Source: an uncultured Desulfotomaculum sp. (GTDB lineage: Bacteria > Bacillota > Desulfotomaculia > Desulfotomaculales > Desulfotomaculaceae). Taken from it: 34,236 nucleotides of DNA. The number at the start of each line of letters is the position of its first letter. Position 1 is the first letter of the stretch. The translations under genes were made by a program, and so were the position numbers. The stretch is taken from the NCBI GenBank assembly GCA_946411205.1, contig CAMKDG010000027.1, forward strand, positions 1 to 34,236. The letters are read 5' to 3'. The notes under the pieces are model-generated. The model was not told the DNA's origin. It ran no database searches and saw only the letters and a program-made list of their open reading frames with translations. Below, piece after piece: positions 17,869-26,719 of this stretch.

Positions 17869-17913
17869 ATAGCAAAGACCCCTATCTGTAAAAGAGATAG
17901 GGGTCTTTGCTAT
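17869..17913. terminator. 19-bp perfect hairpin
   Basis: Arms 17869-17887 and 17895-17913 are perfectly complementary with a 7-nt loop. It overlaps the stop codon of the small membrane protein gene and probably terminates it before tsaE. The minus-strand tail (ATATAATAACC) is not U-rich. Confidence 0.65.
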
Positions 17914-18131
17914 TAGGAGGGAAGAAAGAAATGAAACAGTTCATAGGTTAAGGCAAACAACGGCCATAGTGCCATTACTGCAACAATGAGTCCCGGTGCT
18001 TCGCCTAGTCCTAGCTTGCTGGTAATTACAGGTATCTGGTGCATTATTTTTAGGGCAAGCCACATCCAAATAACAAAGCTTGCCGCCGCTACAACAATGG
18101 TAGGAATTTGTTGCACAACCACTGTAAACAT
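17913..18131 (-). CDS. Small membrane protein, unknown function
   Basis: A 72-aa hydrophobic protein with two predicted membrane helices (about residues 8-28 and 44-68) joined by a short basic/polar loop (KIMHQIPVITSKLGLGEAPG). I do not recognise a family. The ATG has GGAGGG about 7 nt upstream, so it is very likely translated. It is flanked by a strong hairpin downstream and by a palindrome (18154-18173) in its promoter region, and seems to be a single-gene unit. Confidence 0.7.
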   Translation of the reverse strand: MFTVVVQQIPTIVVAAASFVIWMWLALKIMHQIPVITSKLGLGEAPGLIVAVMALWPLFALTYELFHFFLPS

Positions 18132-18153
18132 GGTAATCCCTCCAAGGCCTTAC

Positions 18154-18173
18154 TATTGGTATTATTACCAATA
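18154..18173. promoter_or_regulatory. Palindrome before small membrane protein gene
   Basis: TATTGGTA-TTAT-TACCAATA, an 8-bp perfect inverted repeat 23 bp before the start codon. It overlaps a plausible minus-strand -10 region, so a repressor operator is possible. Confidence 0.35.
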
Positions 18174-18250
18174 TCTACAACTGTAAAACACAAAAATGTA
18201 GTTTAATTGGAAAAATTAGCTTACCTGCCGGCCTTTAGATTATGCCTCAA

Positions 18251-18290
18251 AGTAAAATAAAAAATGTTCCCGTTATGACGAGAACATTTT
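18251..18290 (-). terminator. Terminator of the Spo0F-like gene
   Basis: On the minus strand AAAATGTTC and GAACATTTT form a 9-bp stem followed by TTTATTTTA, just behind the receiver gene. Confidence 0.75.
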
Positions 18291-18294
18291 GTTG

Positions 18295-18702
18295 TTATGC
18301 ATAATTTTCTAAGCAAGCCTGTTCATAAACAGGCGTTGTTGAGGCCATTCTTTCCAACAGATGTTTCACTTCTTCCACATCAAAGGGCTTGCTCATACAC
18401 AGCATAGCCCCTTTTTGCATAGCAATGGTAGCTGTGTCTTCGGCACTGTAGGCAGTCATCATAACAACCTCAGCTGTGGGAACAATTTTCTTTATTTTGC
18501 CTAATGCCTCCAAGCCCCCCATGATCGGCATACGAACATCCATAAAGATGAGATCGGGCTTTAGCATACGTACCTTTTCCACCGCCTCCACACCATTTTG
18601 AGCGGTATAAACCTGATGACCCGATTCCTTAACTAAAATTTCCAGTAGATATCGAACTCCTGCCTGATCATCCACAATCAGAACATCGAGTGGATTTTTC
18701 AT
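18295..18702 (-). CDS. Single-domain response regulator, Spo0F-like
   Basis: A 135-aa stand-alone receiver domain without output domain. The acidic pair D11-D12, phospho-acceptor D55 (FMDVRMP), T83 (MMTAYS) and K105 (MSKPFD) are all in place. Such proteins relay phosphate, and in sporulating Firmicutes Spo0F passes it to Spo0B. Assignment to Spo0F rather than another lone receiver is likely but not certain. I chose ATG 18702 with GGAGG 9 nt upstream; the frame runs to 18759 without support. It follows the amidohydrolase gene and has its own terminator. Confidence 0.85.
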   Translation of the reverse strand: MKNPLDVLIVDDQAGVRYLLEILVKESGHQVYTAQNGVEAVEKVRMLKPDLIFMDVRMPIMGGLEALGKIKKIVPTAEVVMMTAYSAEDTATIAMQKGAMLCMSKPFDVEEVKHLLERMASTTPVYEQACLENYA

Positions 18703-18831
18703 TTTTCTACGCCTCCCGACAATTTGTGACAAGATTCCATAAAAGGTATCATTTACCATTTTCTTGTTTAATCATTTCGACGGGAGATTTTAAAATCCTG
18801 CTAAAAATTATTGTTTTATTGCTATTTTTAA

Positions 18832-19986
18832 TTAATTTCCAATAACCTGTCGCCCACCAACAAAAACTCGTTCAACCCGATGATTCGGGTCGAATATTGG
18901 TCGGTCCACGATAATAATATCAGCATCTTTACCCGGTTCCAGGGAACCCACCCGGTTATCGATACCAAGAAGTTTGGCTGCATTAATCGTAATTGCTTTC
19001 AGAGCCTCCTCTTCGGGCAGCCCCCCTTTGACAGCTAAGCCAGCGGAAAGACTTAGATATTGGATAGGGACCACTGGGTGATCGGTCATCAGCGCAAAGG
19101 GTACCCCTGATTGATATAAAGCCATTGCGGTTTCCAAGCTTCTGTTCATCAGTTCCACCTTGGCCCGGTTGGTAATAATCGGTCCCACCACCGCCTTGAC
19201 TCCGGCAGCAGCCAACACGGGGGCAATTAAGTGTCCCTCGGTGCAGTGCTCCACAATCAGTTCAACATTAAACTCCCGGGCGATGCGTACCGCCGTCATA
19301 ATGTCATCTGCTCGGTGGGCGTGAACACGCAGGGGTACTTCTCTGTTGAGCACCCTGCAGAGCGCCTCCATTGGCAAACTGCGTTCCGGAACTGCCTTCT
19401 CTGCTCTGTCTTTTTCCTGTTTAGCCAGGTAATTCTGAGCCTCCACCAGTGTTTCCCGCAGCAATGCAGCGGTTGCCATACGGGTGGCCGGCATTTTATT
19501 ATGACTGCCGTAAACTCGTTTAGGATTTTCCCCCAGCGCACATTTTAGTCCGGCTGGGAAGCGGATAATCATGTCATCTATTACCGCACCGTAGGTCTTC
19601 ATGGTGACCATCTCGCCAGCTATAACGTTAGCACTACCAGGTCCGGTTACCACTGTGGTAACTCCACCGGCCAAGGCATCTTGAAAACCTAGGTCCGCAG
19701 GGTTTACCGCATCAATGGCCCGGAGGTGAGCTGTCACCGGGGCAGTGGTTTCGTTGGTGTCATCCCCCTCAATTTGGTATACTTCTTCCGCAATACCCAC
19801 GTGGCTGTGGGCATCAATTAAACCGGGAAGGACTAATTTCCCTGCTGCATCGATTACCTCTACTCGCCCCGCCAGAGGAAGATTTTGCCCCACCTGTGTG
19901 ATTTTACCTTGTTCCACTAAAACTGTACCCTGAAAAATAGGCGGACCCGCCATGGTTAACAGAGTTCCATTGATAATCGCCAGCAT
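18832..19986 (-). CDS. Amidohydrolase family protein
   Basis: A 384-aa metal-dependent hydrolase related to imidazolonepropionase and dihydroorotase-like enzymes. Seen: the first metal ligands DAHSHVG (H60, H62), a conserved lysine region FPAGLKCALGENPKRVYG, later histidines VHAHRAD and VEHCTEGH, aspartate in MTDHPV, and the C-terminal GSLEPGKDADIIIVD typical of the superfamily. The substrate is unknown. ATG 19986 follows GGGAGGG at 7 nt. It is 22 bp behind a class I glutamine-amidotransferase-like hydrolase and probably cotranscribed, suggesting a joint amide or peptide degradation step. Confidence 0.88.
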   Translation of the reverse strand: MLAIINGTLLTMAGPPIFQGTVLVEQGKITQVGQNLPLAGRVEVIDAAGKLVLPGLIDAHSHVGIAEEVYQIEGDDTNETTAPVTAHLRAIDAVNPADLGFQDALAGGVTTVVTGPGSANVIAGEMVTMKTYGAVIDDMIIRFPAGLKCALGENPKRVYGSHNKMPATRMATAALLRETLVEAQNYLAKQEKDRAEKAVPERSLPMEALCRVLNREVPLRVHAHRADDIMTAVRIAREFNVELIVEHCTEGHLIAPVLAAAGVKAVVGPIITNRAKVELMNRSLETAMALYQSGVPFALMTDHPVVPIQYLSLSAGLAVKGGLPEEEALKAITINAAKLLGIDNRVGSLEPGKDADIIIVDRPIFDPNHRVERVFVGGRQVIGN

Positions 19987-20008
19987 AAAGGTCCCTCCCA
20001 TTAGTTAA

Positions 20009-20713
20009 CTACTTAGTTACCGACGCTGCTACAAATTCTTTAAATAATTGGAACATCTTTGGGTCATGTTCCCACATACATTCGGGATGACACTGTATTC
20101 CTACAATAAAGGAAGAAGAGCTGCTTTCCATAGCCTCCACCACACCGTCTGAGGACCAAGCGGTGGCTAAAAAACCTGCCGCTATTCGGGCCACCGCTTG
20201 ATGATGAAAGGAATTGACAATGGTCTTCTCGCCAAAGATCGCTGCTAGGCGGCTGCCGGGCAATACCTCGATAGAATGGGTCCCATACCAAAGGGGTGCC
20301 TGTTGATCATGTTTTAAGGGTTTTGCTATGTGTGATCCAATATCCTGCAGCACATTCCCCCCGGCAGCAATATTTAATACCTGCAAGCCTCGGCAAACAG
20401 CCAATATGGGAAGCCTTAAGGTTAAGGCTCGACGAGTTAAAGCCAATTCAAAAGCATCCCTTTCCGGGCAAATGGACCCCAGGGCAGGCAGCGGTTCTTC
20501 TCCGAATAAAAGGGGATCCACATCCACCCCCCCGGACAGCAACAATCCATCAATCTTGTCTAAAACTCTATCAACGGTTTTTTCTCCTAAAATGCAGGGT
20601 AGTATCAAAGGTAACCCGCCAGCGGCTTCTATCGCCTGACAGTAAAATCTGCTGATAAAGGTTCGGTTACTCTCCCTGTCGTAGGAACTGGTAATGCCAA
20701 TCAGCGGTGTCAT
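20009..20713 (-). CDS. Gamma-glutamyl-GABA hydrolase-like (peptidase C26)
   Basis: A 234-aa class I amidotransferase-fold hydrolase of the PuuD family. The catalytic cysteine C107 lies in AVCRGLQVLN, and the histidine/glutamate pair H209/E211 in QCHPE. LLLSGGVDVDP (about 58-68) is also typical. These enzymes cleave gamma-glutamyl amide bonds; the exact substrate is not readable. ATG start with GAGGAGGG upstream, preceded by the mazF terminator. Confidence 0.88.
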   Translation of the reverse strand: MTPLIGITSSYDRESNRTFISRFYCQAIEAAGGLPLILPCILGEKTVDRVLDKIDGLLLSGGVDVDPLLFGEEPLPALGSICPERDAFELALTRRALTLRLPILAVCRGLQVLNIAAGGNVLQDIGSHIAKPLKHDQQAPLWYGTHSIEVLPGSRLAAIFGEKTIVNSFHHQAVARIAAGFLATAWSSDGVVEAMESSSSSFIVGIQCHPECMWEHDPKMFQLFKEFVAASVTK

Positions 20714-20730
20714 AGTATCTATCCCTCCTC

Positions 20731-20762
20731 AAAGCAAAATACACCCCTCTTTGGAGTGTATT
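20731..20762 (-). terminator. Terminator of ilvH-mazEF
   Basis: On the minus strand AATACACTCC and GGGGTGTATT pair (one G-U) around AAAGA, followed by TTGCTTTG. It lies 11 bp behind the mazF stop. Confidence 0.7.
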
Positions 20763-20772
20763 CATAACCTGG

Positions 20773-21123
20773 TTAGATTTCCACCAATCCCAAGCTAATT
20801 TCAACGGCCCGGTTCACTCGATTCATGTATTCAATGTTTAGGGAGGAAACCTTTTCGAATAAGCGGCTTTTATCAATGGTTCTGATCTGTTCCAGCAGAA
20901 CCACTGAGTCCTTGTCCAAACCACTCATTTTGGCCTGAATCTCAATATGGGTCGGCAGCTTCGCTTTCGCAATTTGGGAGGTGATAGCCGCTATAATAGT
21001 AGTAGGGCTGTATTGGTTGCCGATATCGTTCTGCAAGATTAATACTGGCCGAATACCTCCTTGTTCTGAGCCAACCACTGGGCTTAGGTCGGCATAAAAA
21101 ACATCTCCCCGCTGAACTTGCAT
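20773..21123 (-). CDS. mazF: MazF/NdoA-type mRNA endoribonuclease toxin
   Basis: A 116-aa toxin of the EndoA family, which cleaves mRNA at short ACA/UAC-like sites. Seen: [31 protein letters not shown], the conserved RGDV-N-terminus and the active-site R in GGIRPV, then [11 protein letters not shown] and [13 protein letters not shown]. Length and order match B. subtilis NdoA. It starts 6 bp behind the antitoxin gene. In B. subtilis the pair follows alr; here ilvH lies upstream instead. Confidence 0.95.
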   Translation of the reverse strand: MQVQRGDVFYADLSPVVGSEQGGIRPVLILQNDIGNQYSPTTIIAAITSQIAKAKLPTHIEIQAKMSGLDKDSVVLLEQIRTIDKSRLFEKVSSLNIEYMNRVNRAVEISLGLVEI

Positions 21124-21129
21124 GAAGTT

Positions 21130-21405
21130 TTATCCCTCCGCTTTGGCCAGCTCATAACCAGGGGAACAACTATCAATATGCTGGTATTCAATGGCCAGAG
21201 CCAGATTCAGTTTTGCCATTTCCAAATAACCTTTTTTCATTTGTTCCCTTAGAATGCGCCGATTGCGTTCGGAGATATATAACCTCATAGCCTCCCGGAT
21301 AAACTCGCTACGGTTCACCCGTTCTTCCTCGACAATGTTGTCTACTTCCGCTAGCAAACTGTCGGGTAGGCTAATCATGATACGTTTAATTTGCGCCTGC
21401 GACAC
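21130..21405 (-). CDS. mazE: Ribbon-helix-helix antitoxin of MazF (EndoAI-like)
   Basis: A 91-aa antitoxin. The N-terminal ribbon-helix-helix (KRIMISLPDSLLAEVDNIVEEERVNRSEFIREAMRLYI, residues 7-45) binds DNA and dimerises; the remaining helical tail should wrap the toxin. GTG start at 21405 with AGGGGGG 8 nt upstream. As usual for such pairs it precedes the toxin and probably autoregulates the operon. Confidence 0.92.
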   Translation of the reverse strand: MSQAQIKRIMISLPDSLLAEVDNIVEEERVNRSEFIREAMRLYISERNRRILREQMKKGYLEMAKLNLALAIEYQHIDSCSPGYELAKAEG

Positions 21406-21468
21406 CTACCGGACCCCCCTGTCAATACAATTTTTATATACCATAATATATACCCAAAAACGGGTAAA

Positions 21469-21987
21469 TTATGTCAGATCATTGTCTGGAGCATCTTTTG
21501 CCGCTCCTGGTCCACGGTCCAGGCAAATCTTACCGGTTCGAACCATTTCCACAATGCCATGTTCCCGAAGAATACTGCAAAGGGCATCAATTTTCTCTTC
21601 GGTACCCGGTAATTCAATAACCATCGTCTCGCTATTTACATCTACCACATTAGCCCGGAAAATATCTACAATATTAACGATGTCTGCCCGGCGGTTGGCA
21701 TCGTTAGCCCTTACTTTAATTAAGGCCAACTCACGATTAATGGAATCTGAAGCAGCTAATTCGTGAATTTTAATAACATCCACCAGTTTACTCAGTTGTT
21801 TGACCACCTGATAGAGAATATTCTCATCACCCTGCACCACCAAAGTAATGCGGGTAATATTCGGATCCTCGGTATAACCGGCTGCAATACTCTCAATGTT
21901 AAACATCCGCCGACTAATTAAGCCCGATATTCTAGCCAGTACCCCGGGCTTGTTCAGCACCAGCACGGCTAAGCTACGTCTCATCAT
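21469..21987 (-). CDS. ilvH: Acetolactate synthase small (regulatory) subunit
   Basis: A 172-aa regulatory subunit for valine feedback control of acetolactate synthase. The N-terminal ACT domain (LAVLVLNKPGVLARISGLISRRMFNIESIAAGYTED) and the RELALIKV and VDVNSETMVIELPG segments of the C-terminal domain are clear. I chose ATG 21987, 7 nt behind AGGGG; a second ATG follows at once. No ilvB or other branched-chain gene is in the window, so the subunit is encoded apart from its catalytic partner. A repeat hairpin lies in its leader. Confidence 0.92.
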   Translation of the reverse strand: MMRRSLAVLVLNKPGVLARISGLISRRMFNIESIAAGYTEDPNITRITLVVQGDENILYQVVKQLSKLVDVIKIHELAASDSINRELALIKVRANDANRRADIVNIVDIFRANVVDVNSETMVIELPGTEEKIDALCSILREHGIVEMVRTGKICLDRGPGAAKDAPDNDLT

Positions 21988-22081
21988 GCCACGACCCCTT
22001 TTAACCACATTCAAGTAGTATGTTTAGAAAACCTTCGCTTGCTTGTCCCCGGAAGAGCATCAACTAGGCAACAGACAAGCC

Positions 22082-22130
22082 TAGTTTTCCCTTAGGCATA
22101 TCGGAAGGTTTTATACATCCCGATATGCCC
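22082..22130. repeat. Dispersed hairpin repeat, copy 2
   Basis: Same 36-base unit as at 4785-4820 with four differences. Here GGCATATCGG and CCGATATGCC make a perfect 10-bp stem. It lies in the 211-bp gap between the zinc-ribbon gene and ilvH; a neighbouring CTAGGC/GCCTAG hairpin precedes it. Confidence 0.55.
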
Positions 22131-22198
22131 ATAAAAATAAAGTTTTCTACATACATGTTGTCGATTCCTGTATATATAACCATGTAATAAATGGTATC

Positions 22199-22576
22199 TT
22201 ACTGCTCTTCTATTTTAGTTCCGCAATTATGACAAAACTTGGCCTCTTCGGTAAGTGTTGTTTGGCACTTCGGACAGAGCGGTGCCTTCGGCATAAGTTT
22301 CTCAATTTGTGTCCGGAGGTTCGCTATATCTTGTTCCACCCCTTGGGTGCTTTGGCAGAGTCGTTCAATTTCTTCTGCCAGTTCTTCCTCCCCTTTAAAC
22401 TTACGGAAATAGAGTTCTCCAATGGCCTCAACATTATTAACCATGATTCTTTCCAGCTTACTGATTTCGTACCGCATTTTAGTGACTTCTAAAAGTTCCC
22501 CGGAGCGTTTGGTAATTTCTTTGGCTTTTTCACCAAAATCCTTGGCTTTTTCACTAATGTTTTTAATAAATTCCAT
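22199..22576 (-). CDS. Coiled-coil zinc-ribbon protein
   Basis: A 125-aa protein: an N-terminal charged helical/coiled-coil part (residues 1-92, FIKNISEKAKDFGEKAKEITKR) and a C-terminal zinc ribbon with CPKC and CHNC (about 99-117). Proteins of this build occur widely in Firmicutes; no function is established that I can name. ATG with GGAGG 7-8 nt upstream. The GNAT gene ends 12 bp upstream on the same strand, so the two form an operon. Confidence 0.8.
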   Translation of the reverse strand: MEFIKNISEKAKDFGEKAKEITKRSGELLEVTKMRYEISKLERIMVNNVEAIGELYFRKFKGEEELAEEIERLCQSTQGVEQDIANLRTQIEKLMPKAPLCPKCQTTLTEEAKFCHNCGTKIEEQ

Positions 22577-22588
22577 ACCAATTCCTCC

Positions 22589-23044
22589 TTAGTCCAGATC
22601 TATAATGACCGCAGTTTCCTCACAGTTGGGAAACTGGGGACAGTTCACACATTCTTTCCAGACCTTTTGAGGCAATTCATCTTTGTCAATTACCCGAAAA
22701 CCGCACCTCATAAAAAATTCCGGCTTATACGTAAGAGCAAACACCCGGGGAAGCTCCAAACCCTTGGCTTCTTGCAAAAAGGTTTGCACTAGGGTTTTGC
22801 CTAAGCCTTGTTTAATATAATCCGGTGCCACAGCCAAAGCTCGGACTTCTGCTAAGTCACACCATACCACATGCAGAGAACCCGCTGCCACCACTTGTCC
22901 CTGATCCTCCACCACGGAAAACTCCCTTATTCCTTCGTAAAGGGTTGTCCTAGCCCGGGCCAACATTTGGCCTTCGGTGGCATAATGGTTAATTAGTCTA
23001 TGTATATCTTCCACATCTGAAATCTTCGCTTTTCGGATGAGCAC
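22589..23044 (-). CDS. GNAT acetyltransferase, short ArgA-like
   Basis: A 151-aa N-acetyltransferase. VRALAVAPDYIKQGLGKTLVQTFLQEA (about 70-96) is the acetyl-CoA site. The end KVWKECVNCPQFPNCEETAV, with three cysteines, is typical of short stand-alone N-acetylglutamate synthases in clostridia-like Firmicutes, which begin arginine synthesis from glutamate. That assignment is from family resemblance; no arginine genes are nearby. GTG start at 23044 with GGGG 8 nt upstream. Confidence 0.8.
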   Translation of the reverse strand: MLIRKAKISDVEDIHRLINHYATEGQMLARARTTLYEGIREFSVVEDQGQVVAAGSLHVVWCDLAEVRALAVAPDYIKQGLGKTLVQTFLQEAKGLELPRVFALTYKPEFFMRCGFRVIDKDELPQKVWKECVNCPQFPNCEETAVIIDLD

Positions 23045-23247
23045 TCTTGCAACCCCTTACTAGTTTAAGATATATAACAACCGTATAGCTACCTATATTC
23101 TTCAATCAACAGCTAATAACCTGCTTTATTTCAACAAAATTCATCTTACTTTGCTAAATTGCCTAAAAGTCCTTATTTTGGATCTTACCCGGTACACGGA
23201 GCGAGAGAGCTACATATCATATGGTAAGAAGGAGGTATCAATATTTC

Positions 23248-23583
23248 ATGAATTTGGTTCTATCTGCATTATCTCATGAACATTACTTCATTGGAGCCAC
23301 TGAGGATGCCTCCGGACACCGTCACAGCTTTTCTGGCGTGACCGGTTCGGAGATACCTCTGCCAGAACGCTCTGGACTGGGTCATATACATGAAATATAT
23401 ATCACCCATTGTTCTTTCCTTTATCTGCACAGTCATGAGATAAAGGGCATTACCGGTCCACCCGTTTGGATTTCCGACACGGAACACCTTCACTTGATCG
23501 ATGGCTTAACGATCGCCTGTCCCGCCGATAGGCACAGCCATGACTTTTCCGGTTTTACTCGAGCCAGCAGTATGCAGCCTTAA
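23248..23583 (+). CDS. YmaF-family histidine-rich protein
   Basis: A 111-aa protein with repeated histidine pairs: SHEHYF, GHRHSFSG-TG, GHIHEIYI, HSHEIKGITGPP, EHLHLI and RHSHDFSG. This is the YmaF pattern, probably a metal-binding beta repeat; its function is unknown. I chose ATG 23248, 12 nt behind GGAGG. The upstream ATG at 23221 lies before that ribosome site. It stands alone on the plus strand between divergent/convergent minus genes. Confidence 0.75.
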   Translation: MNLVLSALSHEHYFIGATEDASGHRHSFSGVTGSEIPLPERSGLGHIHEIYITHCSFLYLHSHEIKGITGPPVWISDTEHLHLIDGLTIACPADRHSHDFSGFTRASSMQP

Positions 23584-23600
23584 GGTCATACCCCTAACAC

Positions 23601-24248
23601 TTAGTATCGGTATTTCTGAAATAATTTAACCAGCAACGCACCGGCCACAAAGCCTCCAATATGGGCTAAAAAGGCTACAGATTGCACTCCTTGCATACTG
23701 AATGTCTGGCTAAGAATTTGCAGTAAGAACCAAAGCCCCAGGAAGTAGAGGGCCGGAATATGAATGATTTGAATAAAAATAAAAATTGGTATCAACGTTA
23801 ATACCCGGGCATGGGGAAAAAGAATCAAATAACCGCCCAATACGCCGGCTATGGCTCCACTGGCTCCAATAAGAGGGGAGGTTGATGCAGGATCCGACAG
23901 AACATGGGCTAAAGTAGCAATATATCCTGTTATTAAGTAAAAGAGGAGGAACCTTGGCTTTCCCAAACGATCTTCCACGTTATCCCCAAATATCCAAAGA
24001 TATAGCATATTGCCCAAGAAATGCAGCCAACTGCCGTGTAAAAACATAGCCGTAGTCAGTAAAATTAGCTGCCCTCCGAGGCTGTAGTGATTTAGGTCTG
24101 CGGGAGTTACTCCCAGAGCAAAGATTAAATTATCCATGTAGGGCCCCAGGGATTTTTCATAGAGCCAAACAGTGGTGTTAAGTAGAATAATCAGGACGGT
24201 AATAATGGGAAATCTTCGTGAGGGTATGTCATCTTTGAGTGGTATCAA
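23601..24248 (-). CDS. Rhomboid family intramembrane serine protease
   Basis: A 215-aa multi-pass membrane protein with about six helices. The catalytic serine S130 is in GASG, and the catalytic histidine H196 in AHIGGF; HGSWLHFLGNMLYLWIFGDNVED is the conserved rhomboid helix-2 region. The TTG at 24248 gives the family-typical start MIPLKDDIPS and has GGAGG 8 nt upstream, so it is preferred over the ATG at 24281. Substrate unknown. Confidence 0.92.
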   Translation of the reverse strand: MIPLKDDIPSRRFPIITVLIILLNTTVWLYEKSLGPYMDNLIFALGVTPADLNHYSLGGQLILLTTAMFLHGSWLHFLGNMLYLWIFGDNVEDRLGKPRFLLFYLITGYIATLAHVLSDPASTSPLIGASGAIAGVLGGYLILFPHARVLTLIPIFIFIQIIHIPALYFLGLWFLLQILSQTFSMQGVQSVAFLAHIGGFVAGALLVKLFQKYRY

Positions 24249-24404
24249 TGCCTTCACCTCCCATTTTTCGTTATTATACATTATATTACGAATAAAAAAC
24301 TTACGGGGTTATTAAGAATTTATTACCCGTTTGCACTTTGGGTCTTGACTGAGCTCAAGGATTTCTAATACGTCCGGTCTGGGCTTGTGAGTATTCTTGG
24401 GGGT

Positions 24405-24456
24405 CCAGAAAAACGAAGCCTCCGCCAGTCTTTAGACGCTGACGGAGGCTTCGTTT
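24405..24456 (-). terminator. Terminator of the 112-aa gene
   Basis: AAACGAAGCCTCCG and CGGAGGCTTCGTTT form a 14-bp perfect stem with further CAG/CTG pairing in the loop. On the minus strand it is followed by TTTC. It ends the gene at 24522-24860; the rest of 24282-24521 shows only a minor CTTGA/TCAAG repeat. Confidence 0.75.
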
Positions 24457-24521
24457 ACCCTTATGCAAATCACAAATTTTTATAAGATGCTTCCATTCGT
24501 TATAGAAGCACCCGGAGTTTT

Positions 24522-24860
24522 CTATTCGTATTTAGGGCAAAGGTGTTCGGGGTCAAAAACTTTCATAATCTTGGGCTGTATTTCACGCCAGGTTTCTCCA
24601 ATGGGTTCTAGATATTGCTGGCCCAACCGGGTTACTTCCTTTTCAAATTCTGCCGGAGAACCAGTTCCTTCAGCCAAGACCTCTGTCTGCTTGTTAGCAT
24701 CTTCGGCAATAATTTTGTACGTAATCATCTGTTCGTTGGTGAGGTCTACCTTGGAAAAGGCTTTTAGTCTTTTTTGGTCTAAATCTCCCACCAATATTTT
24801 ATGCACTTCTTCGCCGGGTGTTTTGTAGACATAGATATCTTGCTCGGGTAAACGCTGCAT
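24522..24860 (-). CDS. Hypothetical protein, 112 aa
   Basis: I do not recognise a family. It is a soluble, mixed-charge protein (IYVYKTPGEEVHKILVGDLDQKRLKAFSKVDL) with a single cysteine near the end (HLCPKYE). An AAAGGAGG ribosome site stands 6 nt before the ATG. A plausible promoter (ATGACA-16-TACTAT on the minus strand) lies about 60 bp upstream, and a strong terminator follows, so it seems to be a monocistronic real gene. Confidence 0.7.
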   Translation of the reverse strand: MQRLPEQDIYVYKTPGEEVHKILVGDLDQKRLKAFSKVDLTNEQMITYKIIAEDANKQTEVLAEGTGSPAEFEKEVTRLGQQYLEPIGETWREIQPKIMKVFDPEHLCPKYE

Positions 24861-25008
24861 ATGGAGCCTCCTTTGCTTATGGGTACTGCTTTGGGTTTGC
24901 CTTTATGATGATAGTATTTCGTTGTTAGCTATTGTCATTCGCTATTTGGCATAACTTTGTGAGAAAAACCTTGTTCATTTGGCTGTTGACCTTTGGTTCT
25001 CAGGGCTG

Positions 25009-26439
25009 CTATAGGATATACTCCGGTTTCTTCAGCGGGCGCGCTTCAAGCTCCTGCTTTTTAGACTCGTAGCCAGGTCTGCCTAATAAAGCATAGGTCG
25101 CGTTTTTGCCCTCCTCTACACCAGGCTGATCAAAGGCATTAATATCAAGTAATTCGCCAACAAAGGCAGTTTGAATTTCTAGCAGTTGAATGAGTTGCCC
25201 CACCGTAAAGGCATTAATTTCGGGCAGAGTAACGGTAAAGTTTAATCGCTGTGCCTTCATCAGTGCATATTCCGTGGCCAACTGTTCAGCTTTGATCAGT
25301 TGACTCAGTGTGTGACCGCCTAAAAAGGCAATACCCGCCAACTCTTCGAACACCTTAGGAATATTGATCTCTCGACGATAACATCCCACCCCCAGGAAGG
25401 TAACTACTTTGTCAAAGGGTCCCTCCACGTAAAGCTGCACCTGGGAGTGTTGATCGGTAGTGCCCAGGGCCTTCACCGGAGTTTGACCGGCAAAAATATC
25501 TTCCCCGCTGTTATCGCTCCGTTTACCCAAACTTTCTGCCCACAACTGGGCATACCAATCCGCAAAATATTTAAGGGCATCTGTATAAGGCATCATCACG
25601 GAAATATTTTTACCACGCCGCATGGCTAGGTACTGCAAAACCCCCAGCATATAGGCAGGATTACGGAAAACATCCTCCTGCTGACAAAGCTGCTCCATGT
25701 AGGCGGCCCCGGCCAAAAGTTCTCTAATATCAATACCACATACAGCGGCCGGCAGCAAGCCCACAGGGGAAAGCTCTGAAAAACGACCGCCCACCCCGGC
25801 GGGAATGGTGAAGGTGGTATAGCCTTCCTCCTTGGCCAGCTTTACAAGGTTGCCTTTTTCTGCATCGGTAGTAACAATAATATTTTTAGCATAGCTACTG
25901 CCAAGTTTCTCTCGCAATAAATCAAAGACGATCATAAATTGGGCCATAGTTTCAGCCGTGCTGCCCGATTTACTAACCACATTAAATATCGTGTTGGCTG
26001 GATCAATAATATCAAGTAGGGCTGCCACCCGTTCGGGATCCACGTTATCTAATACATAAAAGCGGGGGCCCCCTCGTCTTTCCGTAGGTAATTCATTGTA
26101 ATGCAGGTGATTAAGGGCTGTTTGCACAGCTAGCGGTCCCAATGCAGAGCCACCAATACCTAACACCACAAAAGCCTCAGCCCGGCTGCGAATTTCCCCA
26201 GCAGTTGTTAAAATTTTCGTTACGACTGCTTCCTGATTACTAGGTAGATTTCTCCACTCCATCCACCCGGAGCCACTTTTCTTCAGCATTCTTTGGTGGG
26301 AGTCTTTGATTTTCCCTGCCAGTGCCTCGATATGCTCCCTGGTAAAACCCTCTTCCTCGCCAATGAACTCCGTCATCATATGGTTAAAATCCACCTGTAT
26401 TTTCATTTGCTCTTGCCATTGAAGTTGTTCGTAGCGCAT
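25009..26439 (-). CDS. pgi: Glucose-6-phosphate isomerase
   Basis: Interconverts glucose-6-phosphate and fructose-6-phosphate in glycolysis/gluconeogenesis. The 476-aa product has VLGIGGSALGPLAVQ (about 92-106), NVVSKSGSTAETMAQF, TTDAEKGNLVKLA, GVGGRFSELSPVGLLP and GTTDQHSQVQLYVEGP, all family signatures of the sugar-phosphate and active-site loops. ATG with GGAGG 6 nt upstream. Divergent from cotJA across a 280-bp A+T-rich gap. Confidence 0.97.
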   Translation of the reverse strand: MRYEQLQWQEQMKIQVDFNHMMTEFIGEEEGFTREHIEALAGKIKDSHQRMLKKSGSGWMEWRNLPSNQEAVVTKILTTAGEIRSRAEAFVVLGIGGSALGPLAVQTALNHLHYNELPTERRGGPRFYVLDNVDPERVAALLDIIDPANTIFNVVSKSGSTAETMAQFMIVFDLLREKLGSSYAKNIIVTTDAEKGNLVKLAKEEGYTTFTIPAGVGGRFSELSPVGLLPAAVCGIDIRELLAGAAYMEQLCQQEDVFRNPAYMLGVLQYLAMRRGKNISVMMPYTDALKYFADWYAQLWAESLGKRSDNSGEDIFAGQTPVKALGTTDQHSQVQLYVEGPFDKVVTFLGVGCYRREINIPKVFEELAGIAFLGGHTLSQLIKAEQLATEYALMKAQRLNFTVTLPEINAFTVGQLIQLLEIQTAFVGELLDINAFDQPGVEEGKNATYALLGRPGYESKKQELEARPLKKPEYIL

Positions 26440-26719
26440 TAGCTTACCTCCTTTTTCCAGCTAATAAAAGTTTCCATATTATTCCCCAAATTACCTGCCT
26501 CCACGGATACAGGTTTATCCTGAAATAATGACCCAAAAAACGACAAATTATGTTAACACACATAAATATTATAAAACGTAAAACATAAACCATACCAAAC
26601 CACTGGATTATGCACCTGCGGTTTTTATTTTTATTAAACAGCTGTAACCGAATTACCAAATATATCATAATATGGAAAATATAAATAAACCTATTAAATA
26701 TTGTTTGGAGGTATGCTCC

